Positions 11,596-23,635 of a stretch of DNA of 64,000 nt are shown here, piece by piece; positions within the stretch are counted from its first letter, which is position 1; the number at the start of each line of letters is the position of its first letter. The notes beneath the pieces were generated by a model. The model did no database searches. It saw only the letters and a program-made list of their open reading frames with translations, and was not told where the DNA came from. The DNA is from Cordia subcordata (Eukaryota > Streptophyta > Magnoliopsida > Boraginales > Cordiaceae): contig JAPTOF010000015.1 of assembly GCA_028554755.1 (NCBI GenBank), forward strand, positions 10,520,501 to 10,584,500, given 5' to 3'. The position numbers and the translations under genes are program-made.

Positions 11596-12374
11596 GCATG
11601 TATGACCCAAAATCCTTGAGTCCCTGTTGTCTCCTCCATATGTGAACACCCACTAACGATGAATGTATAGATAGATTTGATGACATCCATATGTAAGAAG
11701 CATGACGGTGAGATGACATCCACTAACGATGAATGTATAGATAGATTTGATGAGACTTTAGCTAGTGAAGGTTTAGAGTCATCTATTAGGGAAAACAAGA
11801 CATCAATTTCATAGTTTTTAGATGATAAGTCTCTTGGAGTTAAGAATCGTGATGTCGAGAAGAAAACAACTTTAAGAAGTCATATAAGAAAGAAATTGGT
11901 GTGCTTGGAAGAATGATCTACGGGTCTTTTTGGATGTTTGATGAATCATTGATGGAAATAGAGCCCATTAAGATCAAATCTACCCCTCGTAAAGAGTTAG
12001 ATCAACTTAGGCTTGATCATGATCTATCTTATAGAGAGGAAGAGTGTAGTGCTTCCATGACCATAACCTTTGACTTTCCTTCTCCAAGTGTCACTTCAAC
12101 TTCCATTTCCCATTTTGTTGAGTCTCCTTCTTTAGAGCTCACTTTTGTGCCTTCATGCATAGAACACTTTCACCTAGGGTTAGAGAGCACTTCTTCCATG
12201 TTGCATGCATTAGACTTATCCTTGACCCATGGGGAGGGTGTGTTTCTAGTCCTTGATTGTGAGAAAAAGGCTATAGGGTGGCTAGCTAGAGAGCACATAG
12301 GGCATGATCCCTTATGTTTTTGTATGCCCACTTCCACACTTGTGCGCACATTCTCATTTGATAGTTCGGGGTGA
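11596..12374 (+). pseudogene. Element A downstream ORF, unit 1
   Basis: Continues the frame interrupted by solo LTR B1. The part from 11901 is open for 157 codons (MLGRMIYGSFWMFDESLMEI at its start, CEKKAIGWLAREH near its end). It is acidic with Ser/Thr-rich stretches. The IYGS...FDES block and the KKAIGW block both match element C (29234-29769 and 31352-31952), and KAIGW also matches the segment just before RT in element B. It therefore represents the protease-RT linker, with RT, RNase H and integrase missing afterwards. Unit 1 also has a short duplication of ccactaacgatgaatgtat near 11650-11740. Confidence 0.65.
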
Positions 12375-13931
12375 GAGTTAGGAAATGGATACATTGTGCA
12401 TACATTGCCCCATCGTATATTGCATGACCCTTTTCCTTCTACTGTCTGTGCCTAGTTGAATATCCGGCAATTTGTGCCTCACAATTTTAAACATGACTTA
12501 CTCTAACATTAGCTCCCAGTTAGAGGCGTTAAATCCAACGTTACTAGGAGACACCCTAGACATGTTTATATTCCATTTTCTTTCCTTGCTTTTCCTTCTC
12601 TTTTATTTGCTTTCAGTATTATCGTTCTTTGATTTGCATTTGCTTTTTGTTTGTTTTTCTTTTTGCCCTCCCAAGTGTTGATCTTCACTTCTATCATTTC
12701 CTATTCTTCATGCACCTTGTTTATCATTAGATGATGCCAATGCGAGCTCATATGGCAATGTTACTAGTTGTGTGCTATGAGTGTTTGTAGTTTTCGAAAA
12801 ATAGGGTTAGTAGATAAATGATAAATCAACGGTGTCAACGACAGATTCAAATGATCACAAGGTTGTACCTATCCTTTCTTCACTTGTCTCCTTGTGTCAC
12901 CTATTTGCTTTGTGTCGCCTATTTGCTTCTCATGTGCTTTTATTCTATTTGCTTAAGGGCAAGAAAAGTTTAGGTTTGGGGGTGTGGGAATTTCGTTTTA
13001 TTGTTTTATGCTTTTTATAGGGTAGATGTGCATTATGTGCTTAAAATGGTGAAAATTTTTCAATTTTTTTTATGCATGAATAGTTGTTTATTTCTTGGTT
13101 GATTGTTGTGTTGGCTTTTATAATTGACTCAATTGATTGGTAAATATGAGTTGCATTATGGGGAAAGAATGGAGTGGAGGGAGAACTGGATCTTGGACGG
13201 GATGCCCTTGAAAGTTATGGGGAGTGAGGACCTTTAAGAATGCCCCTTGTAGCCACTCTATAGCTTGGTAGGAAAAAGTGAAGAAAAAGGGTTGTTGATA
13301 TGAGTGCCCTTTTCTTGATTGGTTCTTTTTGATGTGTCTTAGCCTTTTTTTTTCCTTTTCTTTTTGTTATGAAATGCAAAGGATGAAAATTCAAAAAAAA
13401 ATTGAAAAAGGCAAAAAGGATGCAAAAAGTTGAGAAAAGAAGTTGAAGAAATGAAAAAAAAATTGGAAAAGAGAAAAAGCCAAATGCACCAAAATGTTTT
13501 GTGAATAAGTGCATAAGTGACACGATGTCAATTTTGCACATGCTATCATTTGTGTAGATATGTGAATAAGACTTTTTATAAGCCGTTGTGTATGCATATT
13601 CTCTCTTTTCTTGTCTTTGAGGCTATGTGCATATTGGGGAGGCCATGTTAGTTGAGGGGGCACGAAATATCAACATCCTGAGTGCGTGTGTTAAAATCCT
13701 AGGCTTGTGGTTTAGCTACTTGGAAAGTTCCCACAAGGTTTGAGGCCCTTTATGAGTAGAGGGAGTCCAAGGAGACTTAGGGATCTATCCATAATAGGAA
13801 TACCCCCTTCATGCCTCTTAGGCTAATCTTGATAGTGAGTTAATCCCTTAGGCAACCATTTGTATCGACTTTAGAGATAAACTTAGGTTTGGGTTTGCTT
13901 GGCAACAAGCGATGAGAAGTTTTGGGGTGTT
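12375..13931 (+). mobile_element. Element A 3' non-coding region, unit 1
   Basis: No gene. It includes gttactaggag (12540), a pyrimidine-rich part, a conserved gatgatgccaatg motif (12731), a first hairpin/polypurine module at 12951-12989, an A-rich purine tract at 13380-13480, and the terminal module (13894-13931) directly before LTR A2. The order is the same in element C (31953-33694), element B (53552-54900, minus strand) and unit 2. Confidence 0.7.
13894..13931 (+). other. Terminal hairpin and polypurine tract, unit 1
   Basis: Stem GCTTG/CAAGC with loop GCAA, then gatgagaagttttggggtgt and the TG of the next LTR. The purine-rich, G-run part is the likely plus-strand primer. Confidence 0.65.
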
Positions 13932-16636
13932 GATGTGTTGGTTTTCTTTGTGCTTAGGTGTGGCATTCTTATTCTTGTTTTGAGGTGTTTTATGCTCTAT
14001 TAGGTGTATTAATATAGCATTTATATCATACTTGAGCATATTAAAGCATATTAGGATTTAGACGTCTATAGTTGAGCTTAAAGCATAAATGCTACATTAA
14101 AATACACATCTCTTGTCTTTTAGGTGAGATTTGGAATAATTCTTGGAGCTTAAAATGATGAAGAGGTGATGATAAAGCCAAGCCAAAGGTGTTTTGGATG
14201 AGAATAAAGCAAGAAGATTGCATTTGCAAGCTGCTTGATAAAAGACGGAGTAACCAGGTGAAACCAAGCGCAACGAGAGCTAAATTTGAAGCTTGCAACC
14301 AAAGAGGACATGGAATAAGTTTGGACATGTTTATAGGGTGCAAAAGAAGAAGAGAAATGGCATGGGAGATTCTTGAAAGAAATACGAAGCCATCATTAAA
14401 ACACCGCACGCAAATCGAAGCCAAAATGCAGCTAAACGGTGCAAAGCAAGAAAAGCAGACAGAGTGCCCTTCAAAGAGGAGGTGCACCGGCTTACTAGTC
14501 TGATAAAACCAGTGAGCAACCTTTTTTGTTGGAATAGAGAGCTCTTGGAGGCGGCACGCTGGTTAGGTGTTCTGGTAGTCGCAGAAAATTGGCTATATAA
14601 GCCCTCTTTTGGCCATTTTGTGGAAAAACAAGTCATATTCTTTCAGACCCATGTCCCGAAAACCTAATCCTCTCATCCTGCACCTTTCCCACACTCTACC
14701 ATACACAAAAGCACTTTGGAATCAAACCTTTAAGAGCATCAAACACAAGAATTTGGGCATAGCTCTTAGATTGTAAAGATATGACTTTGGATAAAAAGGT
14801 AGCTTCTTTGTCTCTCTTTTATCCTAAGTTAATGTATGTTTGATCAGAGCTATGTAAGGTGATTTACTCTTGTATTATGGATGATTACTATTTTTTATTA
14901 AATGGGATCTTGATGGATTGATATATATAAATATATATACTTATATATGCTTTGTGCTTATGGTTTCAAAGGCCATTTTACATGCATGTTTATGTGTTTG
15001 TTGAAATGCCTCAATGATGCAGCATATGGATATTGAAGTCTATTTTTCTATTAGCTATTTCTAAATCATTATGCTAGCATGTCTATTTGTTTGTGTGGTG
15101 ATTACATAAAGTGGGTATGCTTATATACATGTCTATGTGTGCATTTGCATATTTAATAGCATAAATAGCTTCTATTACATACATGTCGAGTGTTATTGCT
15201 TAAGTTGGTGTAATCTAAGCATGTCTATGTCTTTAGTAGTACAATGTACTGGTGTGTTCTCGAATGCCATGCCTGGATGTGTTTGTTTTGTGCTATAATG
15301 TCAGTTTCTGCCATTATGATGCGATCGATGGTGCAAAACTAGTAACTAACCTAGGTTGAGTCCCCTTTGGCTTTAAATCTAGCCAATAGGTATTTGGATA
15401 GGTTTAGTTGATCTTAGTTCACTTAGGAAGGCTAGATAGTCCACCCTAACACCTTAGGTTCAGAAGGACCATGCCGTAGCTCTATATGGGTTAAAGCTCA
15501 GGGATAGATATGCACTGAGTCCTAAGTTTAGATTAGGAAAGTAATTAAAGGACTAAGTGCCAAGGTTTGATCGATCTAAATCACTTAGAACCTTATTAGC
15601 TAGCCCTAATTCCTAATTCATAAGGACCACGCCGTACGTCTATGCATCACCACCTAGAGACGAACCTGCACTAATGCTTAGGGTACCAATTATGAGGCTA
15701 ATTAGAGGTCTAGATTAGAGCACTTTGTATAGTCCATCAAGAAACCCTAACAAGAAGTTGCAATAACCTATAGGCAAGACATAATCACCCTAGTCCCTCA
15801 TTTCTGACGTTTGACTCCCTTAGATTGCTTGATTTTCTTGTTTCACATACACACACCGCCCTTTTATTTTTTTGCCTGTAGTTTAGATTTATCTTTCCCG
15901 AGCTCCCCTCAATCCAAAAACACCAGAAAGATTGTAGTTAGGACACCAACACATTGCTTTTTATGATGCACATAGATTAAGACACCATAGGCGTTTAGGC
16001 CTTCCTGTGGATTCGACCCCGCACTCGTACATACTGTGCTACAAGCGACTATTTTGTTATTAACAAAGGTTAGATTGGGGAACTAATTAGAGGACTAAGT
16101 GATAATATTAGATCAATCTAAATCACCTAGAACCTTAATAGCTAGCCCTAATTCCTAAATCATAAAGTCCACGCTATACTGCTAGGTATCGCCACCTAGG
16201 GATTGACCCGCACTAAGGCTTAGGGTACCAAATTAAGAGGCTAACTAGAGTCTAGATTAGGGCACTTTGTATAATCCACCAAGCAACCCTAACAAGAAGT
16301 TGTAATCACCCATAGGCAAGACATAATCACCCTAGTCCCCTATTTCCAACGTTTGGCTCCCTTAGATTGCTTGATTCCCCCGTTTCACACACACACTGCC
16401 CTTTTATTTTCTTGCTTGTAGTTTAGATTTATCTTTCTCGAGCTCCCCTCAAACCAAAAACACCAAAAATATTATAGCTAGGACCTCAACACATAGCTCT
16501 TTAAGATGCACATAGTTTAGGACACCATTTATGTTTAGGCCTTCTCGTGATTTCAATACCGCAGTTGCACACAATGCACTACATGTGACCCGTGCGCTTG
16601 TGGGCTATTTAGGCTTGTGCTGCTAGATAGCAATCA
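13932..16636 (+). mobile_element. LTR A2: central, hybrid LTR of array A
   Basis: Starts TGATGTGTTGG, ends TAGCAATCA before a primer site. At 2705 bases it is longer than A1 (2131) and A3 (1703). Up to about 16053 it follows A1; it then restarts at tattttgttattaacaaagg and repeats the last ~560 bases. That restart is the deletion junction found only in LTR A3 (23046-23070), so A2 is a fusion of an A1-type and an A3-type LTR. TATA box at 14594, stem-loop at 15367-15386, AT microsatellite near 14922-14950. Confidence 0.85.
15367..15386 (+). repeat. Stem-loop in LTR A2
   Basis: Arms TTGGCT and AGCCAA around loop TTAAATCT, identical in core to LTR A1 at 8304. Confidence 0.8.
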
Positions 16637-16641
16637 AGTTT

Positions 16642-16660
16642 TGGCACCGATGCCCGGGGA
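16642..16660 (+). other. Primer-binding site, array A unit 2
   Basis: TGGCACCGATGCCCGGGGA, tRNA-Asp type with one extra C, five bases after LTR A2. Confidence 0.85.
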
Positions 16661-16811
16661 GGTGACGGTTGTTTGGTTTTTTTGTTTTTGTGTGTTTTAG
16701 CTTGTTGCATGTTGTTTCATCTTTTATGTTTTCTTTGTTTTGAATAGTAAAAGAAAAATCTATTTTTTTTTGTGGAGCATTGTGAAGAGGAATACTTGTG
16801 CTTGATTGAAT

Positions 16812-17870
16812 ATGGGTGACCTAAATGCTTCTTCGTGGTTCTTGGTATCCTCTTCCCCAGCACCCTAACTTGTTCCCAAAGCATGCTGCGTTTGTGGAAG
16901 TCATATGCATCAAACTTTTTTTTGCCTTCATGACAATCCTTAACTTAGGGCTAGTGCTAACTATAGCCCCTATAGTCATGCATCATCTTATACATCTTCA
17001 TTTAGAAACCATGACTATAAGAATGTATATTCTTGTTATTGCAATCATTGTGGAAGCCATGCTCATGATTCCAATACTTGTCCTACATTCTACCCTTATC
17101 CTTGATTGCATGCTACACCCTAAGACTCTAGAAATCATACGCCCATGTATGCATCCTTATCTTATCATCATTATTCTACGGAGCAACATCATGCATTTTC
17201 GTATTAAGGTCAAGTTGACTTTTCATATTTTCCACCTCATTGCATTGAAAATCTATCTCATGCACCGTTGTTCCTACCCAACCTTCCTCTGAGTTTTATG
17301 ATGGTTGTGCTTATAGCAATCCCAATCAAAATATCTACCATTTCCACTCGGTTGAGCCTTATTCTTTTTGGTCTTCTTCACAAGAAGAAATGCTTGACTG
17401 TCTCCTATCCCTCATCCGATCTAACCAGGGGAAACTAGAGAGTTTGAAAAGAGACACCAAATCTCTAGGTGAGTGCTTGGAGAGAGCACTTGAGAATATG
17501 CGACTCATGAGCGAGAATGTTGAGATACCTTTAAAGCGAGTTGAAGAGATAGGGGAGAGACCTAGAGATTAGGGAAATAGGGGTGAAAATGATGTTGTGT
17601 TGGAACAGACAGATAACATCTTGTAGTGAGGATAAGAATGAGCTTGATGATAGTTTGGTTCTTAATGATTCTTATGGTTATGTTTTAAAAAAAATAGTAC
17701 CCTGTCCTCAGAAGCTTTCAACGTCTTCCATTGAGTCACATGAGTCTTCCTTTTCTTCTCAACCTATATATTTCACACACTTGGAGATGAGTCTTATGTT
17801 TATAACACTCATTTGCATTTCAAATCCTTATTTGGAGAGTCTAGGGTACATCCTTCCCTTGAGCATATAT
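16812..17870 (+). pseudogene. Element A zinc-knuckle ORF, unit 2 (fuller copy)
   Basis: Starts MGDLNASSWFLVSSSPAP, hits a stop (TAA for the GAA of unit 1), and continues to a CCHC knuckle at 16884-16925 (CCVC, GSHM, H, QTFF, C). After a Tyr/Ser-rich stretch a second perfect knuckle lies at 17040-17081 (CNHC, GSHA, H, DSNT, C), in the same frame. After a frameshift a helical, charged part follows (SQEEMLDCLLSLIRSNQG, 17366 on; LKRVEEIGERP), then an acidic segment 17620-17870 ending LEHICM. No capsid or enzyme domain is visible. I infer a gag-like RNA-binding protein. It is interrupted at 17871 by a solo LTR B; skipping that LTR and one GCATG restores the frame into 19757 on. Confidence 0.65.
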
Positions 17871-17875
17871 GCATG

Positions 17876-19751
17876 TGATGTGTTATGTTTCTGTGTGTGT
17901 TTATGATGTTAATTACCTATGCTTAAGAGGCATTTTAAGCCTTAGAAGATGCATTAGTATAGTATTTATGTTAGAGTTCAGCTTAAGCATAAGCAAATAT
18001 ACATAGTTGAGTTTGAAGACAAATGCTACTCTAATGCATGCATATTTCTTGTGTTTGGTGAAGTTAGGTCAAAAGATCGGGACTTGAATAGATGAAGAAT
18101 TGATATTGGAGTTAAGCTCGAGGTGTTCGGGATGTCAGAGATGCATAAAAGAAGTGTTTGGAGGCAATCGAGCAAAGAAAAGAGCAATTGAAGTGGAATA
18201 GACGTAACGCAAGAAAATTGGCCAGCTTCTGACCTGGCCAGTCGACCAGCCTAGAGGACTGGCCAAAATAGAGAGAAACCCATTTTGGGTCGGTCGACCT
18301 TAATGCTAGGCCGGTTAATCGGCCAAGGCCCCCGGTTGAACGCGATTGCTGCACTATTTAAGCCCTTTTCCAGCTTATTTTTAGCAGATTTTTATCCTTT
18401 TTTCACCTCACACTCAAACATCCACTTCTCACACACAAAACCCTATTTTCACCCACCTCTAATTCATACACTAACACACACACCCGCTTGAAATTAAGTT
18501 GATTTTGGAGGATTACAACATCAATTGGTGAAGATTACTCAAGATTTTAAAGAGACAAATAAGGATAGAAGGGGAGATTTCTATAACCTCTTTCATTCGT
18601 ATTTACTTCATGCTAGAGTAAATGATTTAGGGTGCCTAAACTTGTGTAATGGGATGATTCACATACTCTTTGTTATGGGATTCTATTGACTTATATATAT
18701 ACATACTTTGTTCTTATTTTGAAAAGCTTTATATCATTTCATGTCTATATGTTTGATGTAAAGCTTGAGTGAGTAGTATGTATATAGATTGAGTTGTACA
18801 AGCTATAGAACACTTCTAATCCTTAGATTATGCACGTCTATGTATGTGATTGTGGATAATATGAAGTGGGTTGGTTCTATTCATGTCTATGTGAGTATGA
18901 AACATGCCTTATAGTGAATTCACGCTCAATTAATGCTACATATTGATGCTTGAATGCTTTTAATGGCGTAAATCAGACTTTTGTGTTTGTACCATAAATA
19001 AGATGTCATATTCACAATGCCTTGCCTTAAAACATGTCAAACTATGCCTATTAGATACCAATCAGCTTTAGGGTCCCTAGAATGACGAAGCAAAACTCAA
19101 GACTAGTCTAGATCGAGTCCCCTTTAGCTTTAAATCTAGCTAATAGGAGTCCAAATAGGCTTAGTCGATGCTAGAAACCCTAGGTCTTAGCTTTAAATCC
19201 AACTAATAGTTTAGGAACTAGGGTGGGATTGCTCTTCAACACCTAGGTAGCTTTCTAGTCCCTCCTATGGCCTTAGGTACATAAGGACCACGCCGTAGCT
19301 CTAAATGTGCACGCTTAGGGGCGGACCTGCACTGAGTCCTAGGGTGTAATTAGGACACTAGTTAGTTGCTTAGTATTAGAAGCCATGTTTAGAAAGCCAA
19401 TCCCCGAATCCCATAACTAAGTGGCATTAAGTCACCCATTTGCAAATGTAGGTCACCCTATTACCTTTTCCTTGTTTTAATCCCCTAAGTTAGCTTAATT
19501 TTTACCTCTTTCCTTATTGCATTTATAGTGTAGTCCTTTCTATTTTTCTCTTAGCTTCCAACAATCCAAAAGTACAAAAACATGTTAGCCTAGGTTCCTT
19601 TTGTTTTTAGATTTCTTCTAGAGTACACCAGCATAGAATTTGCTCCATAATTCACGCCTCCTTGTGGTTCGACACCTATACTTGTACACCATATTCTATA
19701 CGATCTGCACGCTTGCGGGTCTTTTAAGGCTTGCACCTAAAAGGCACACTA
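17876..19751 (+). mobile_element. Solo LTR B2 inside array A, unit 2
   Basis: Starts TGATGTGTTATG, ends GGCACACTA, flanked by GCATG (17871-17875) and GTATG (19752-19756). It is the same LTR at the same target site as B1 in unit 1. TATA-like TATTTAA at 18355, GGTCGACC at 18292-18299, stem-loop at 19124-19143. Confidence 0.9.
19124..19143 (+). repeat. Stem-loop in solo LTR B2
   Basis: Arms TTAGCT and AGCTAA around loop TTAAATCT. Confidence 0.8.
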
Positions 19752-19756
19752 GTATG

Positions 19757-20450
19757 TATGACCTGGAATCCTTTGAGTTCCTGTTGTCCCCTCCATATGT
19801 GAACACTCCTTGTGAGAAGCATGACAGTGAGATGACATCCACTAGTGATGAATGTACAGATGGATTTGATGAGACTTTAGCTAGTGAAGGTTTAGAGTCA
19901 TCTGTTGGGGAAAACATGACATCAATTTTGGAGTTTCTAGGTGATAAGTCTCTTTGAGTTAAGAATCATGGTGTTGAGGAGAATAGCAACTCTAAGAAGT
20001 CATACAAGAAAGAAATTGGTGTGCTTGGAAGAATGATCTATGGGTCTCTTTGGATGTTTGATGAATCATTGATGGAAATAGAGCCCATTAAGATTAGATC
20101 CACTGAGGAGTTAGAGCAACCTAGGCTTGATCATGATCTATCTTGTGGAAAGGACGAGTGTAGTGTTTCCATGACCTTGACCTTTGACTTTCTTTCTCCA
20201 AGTGTTACTCCAACTCCCATTTCCCATTTCCCATTTCGTTGAGTCTCTTTCTTTGAATCTCACTTTTGTACCTTCATGCATAGAACACTTTCATCTAGGG
20301 TTAAATAGTACTTTTCCATGTTGCATGCATTAGACTTATCTTTGACCTATTAGAAGGGTGTTTTTCTAGTGTATGATTGTGAGAAGAAGGCTATGGGGTG
20401 GCCAGCTAGAGAGTACATGGGGCACAATCCCTCATGCTTGTGCATACCTA
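19757..20450 (+). pseudogene. Element A downstream ORF, unit 2
   Basis: Resumes as YDLESFEFLLSPPYVNTP straight after the solo LTR. Continues through SDECTDGFDETLASEGLESS and, past a stop near 19958, MIYGSLWMFDESLMEIEPIK. The FDExL...LES block aligns with element C (FDKILVDIDLESF) and element B (FDELLSSFDLETL), placing it in the protease-RT linker. The copy is more decayed than unit 1 after 20242, where a frameshift precedes the KKAMGWP-like end near 20390. Confidence 0.6.
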
Positions 20451-21932
20451 CTTCCATACTTGTGTGCACATTCTCATTTGATAGTTCGGGATAGGAGTTA
20501 GGAAAGGGGTGCATTGTGCATACATTGCCCTATCATATATTGCATGACCCTTTTCCTTGTACTATCTGTGCCTGGTTGAATATCTAGCAATTTGTGCCTT
20601 GCAATTTTAAACCTGGCTTACTTTTACAGTAGCGTCCAGCTTGAGGCATTAAATCTAGCGTTACTAGGAGGCACCCAAGACATGTTTATATTCCATTTGC
20701 TTTCCTTACTTTTCCTTTTCTTTTATTTTCTTTCAGTATTATCGTTATTTGATTTTCATTTTCTTTTCGTTTGTTTTTCGTTTCGCCCTCCCAAGTGTTG
20801 ATCTTCACTTCTATCATTTTCCATTCTTCATACACCTTGTTTATCATTAGATGATGCCAATGCGAGCTCGCGTGGCAATGTTACTAATCATGTGGTATAA
20901 GTGTTTGTAGTTTTCGGTAAACAAGGTTAGTAGATAAATGATAAATCATTGATGTTAATGACAACTTCAAACGAACACAAGGTTGTACCTATCCTTTCTA
21001 CACTTGTCCCCTTATATCTACCCCGTCCCCATTACCATTACGTGCTTTGTGCCCCCTATTTGCTCATTATGTGCTTTTGTTTTATTTGCTTGAGGGCAAC
21101 CAAAGTTTAGGTTTGGGGGTGTGGGAGTTTGGTTTTATTGTTTTATGCTTTGTATAGGATAGGGGTGCATTATGTGCTTAAAATAGTGAAAAGTTTTCAA
21201 TTTTTGGTATGCATGGAGAGTTGTTTATTTCTTGGTTGATTGTTATGTTGGCTTTTGTGATTGACTCAATTGATTGGTAAATATGAGTTGCATTATGGGG
21301 AAAGAATGGAGTGGAGGGAGAACCAGATCTTGGAGGGGATGCCCTTTATAGGGAGTGCGGACCTTTAAGAATGCCTTTTGTAGCCACCCTATAGCTTGGT
21401 AGGAAAAAGTGAAGAAAAAGAGTTGTTGATATGAGTGCCACTTCCTGGATTGATTCTTTTTTATGTGCCTTAGCCTTTCTTTTTCTTTTTTTTTTTGTTA
21501 TGAAATGCAAAGTATGCAAAATTCAAAAAAAATTGCAAAAGGCAAAAAATTGTAAATATATGAATAAGGCTTTTTTTAGCCATTATGTCTGTATATTCTC
21601 TCTCTTCTTGTCTATGAGGCTTTGTGCATGTTAGGGAGGCCATGTTAGTTGAGGAGGGACGAAATATCAACATCTCGAGTACGTATGTCAGAATCCTAGG
21701 CTTGTGGTGGTTTGGCTACTTGGGAAGTTCCCACAAGGTTCGAGGCCTTTTATGAGTAGAGAGAGGATCCAAAGAGACTTGGGGTTCTCTCCACAATTGA
21801 AATGCCCCCTTCATGCTTCTTAGGCTAACCTTAATAGTGAGTCAATCCCTTAGGCAATTCTTTGTATCGACTTTGGAGATAAACTTAGGTTTAGGTTGCT
21901 TGGGGACAAGCAAGGAGATGTTTTAGGGGTGT
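20451..21932 (+). mobile_element. Element A 3' non-coding region, unit 2
   Basis: Same order as unit 1: first hairpin/polypurine module 21088-21126, shortened A-rich tract 21505-21560, terminal module 21897-21931 with stem TTGCTTG/CAAGCAA and loop GGGA. No gene. The A-rich tract is about half the length of the unit 1 tract. Confidence 0.7.
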
Positions 21933-22929
21933 TGATGTGTTGGTTTTGTGTGTGTTTATGTATGGCATTCTTATTCTTGTTTTGAGGAGTTTTGTGCTCT
22001 ATTAGGTGTATTAGTATAGCATTTATATCATACTTGAGCATATTAGAGCATATTAGGATTTAGATGTCTATAGTTGAGCTTAAAGGATAAATGCTATATT
22101 AAAGTGCACTTATCTTATCTTTTAGGTAAGATTTGGAACAATTCTTGGAGCTTAAAATGATGAAGATGTGATGATGAAGCCAAGCCAAAGGTGTTTTGGA
22201 TGAGAATAAAGCAAAAAGATTTCATTTGCAAGCTCCCGGATGAAAGACAGAGTAACCGAGCGAAACCTAGCGCAACAGGAGCCAAATTTGGAACTTGGAA
22301 GAAAAGAGGACATGGACTAAGTTTGGACATGTTTATAGGGTGCAAACGATGAAGAAAAATGGTTTGGGAGATTCCCGAAAGTGATACAAAGCCATAGAAA
22401 AAATTGCTCACAAATCGGAGCCAAAATGCAGCTAAACGGAGCAAAATAAGAAAAGTCGGCTGAGTGCCCTTTAGAGAGGCGGTGTACCAGCTCACTAGGC
22501 TAGTAAACCTGTGAGCAACCTTTCTTTGTCAGAATAGAGAGCTCTTAGAGGCCGTGTACCGGTTAGGTGTTCTGGTAGTCACAGAAAATAGGCTATATAA
22601 GCCCTCTTTTGGCCATTTTGTGGAAGAACAAGTCATATTCTTTCACACCCATCTCTTAAAACCCTAATCATCTCATCTCCCACCTCTCACACACTTTTCC
22701 ATACTCAAAAGCACTTTGGAATCAAGCCTTTAAGAGGATCAAACACAAGGATTTGGGCAAAGCTATTGGATTGTAAAGATATGGCTTTGGATAAAAGGGT
22801 AACTTCTTTATCTCTCTTTTATCCTAAGTTAATGTATGTTTGATTAGAGCTATGTAGGGTGATTTACTCTTGTATTATGGATGATTACTACTTTTTATTA
22901 AATAGGAACTTGATGGATTCATATACATA

Positions 22930-22962
<33 letters not shown>

Positions 22963-23635
22963 TGTGTTGAGAGCTTCAAAGGCCATTTTACATACATGTC
23001 TATGTGTTTGTTGAAATGCCTCAATGATGTAACATATGTATATTGAAGTCTATTTTGCTATTAACCAAGGTTAGATTGGGGAACTAATTAGAGGACTGAG
23101 TACTATGGCTAGATTGATCTAAATCTCCTAGAACCTTAATAGCTAGCCCTAATTCCTAAATCGTAAAGACCACGCTGTACTGCTAGGTATCGCCGCGTAA
23201 GGATGGACCCGCATTAAGGCTTAGGGTACTAATTAGGAGGCTAATTGGAGGTCTGGATTAGAGCACTTTGTGTAATCCACCAAACAACCCTAACAAGAAG
23301 TTGTAATCACCCATAGGCAAGACATAATCACCCTAGTCCCTCATTTCCAACATTTGACTCCCTTAGATTGCTTGATTTCCCCGTTTCACATATAAAGCCC
23401 TTTTATTTTCTTGCCTGTAGTTTAGATTTATCTTTCCTGAGCTCCTCTCAAACCAAAAACACTAAAAGAATTGTAGTTAGGACCTCAACACGTAGCTTTT
23501 TAGGATGCACATAGCTTAGGACACCATACGCATTTAGGCCTCCCCGTGAATTTGACCCCGCAGTCGTACATACTGTGCTACATGTGACCCGTGCCCTTGC
23601 AGGCTATCGAGGCTTATGCTACAAGATAGCAATCA
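21933..23635 (+). mobile_element. LTR A3: last LTR of array A
   Basis: Starts TGATGTGTTGG, ends TAGCAATCA, and is followed directly by acgtggttatgg with no primer site, so it is the right end of the array. An internal deletion joins ctattaac to caaggttagattgg at about 23062, removing about 450 bases and with them the stem-loop. TATATAA at 22594; AT microsatellite at 22921-22963. Confidence 0.88.
22921..22963. repeat. (AT)n microsatellite in LTR A3
   Basis: Alternating TA with two tac interruptions. The same slot holds a shorter, impure TA stretch in LTR A2 (14922-14950) and almost none in LTR A1 (7883). Confidence 0.9.

Noticed and set aside
13215..13663. Minus-strand ORFs rich in Phe
   Set aside because: Opposite strand of the A-rich purine tract of element A.
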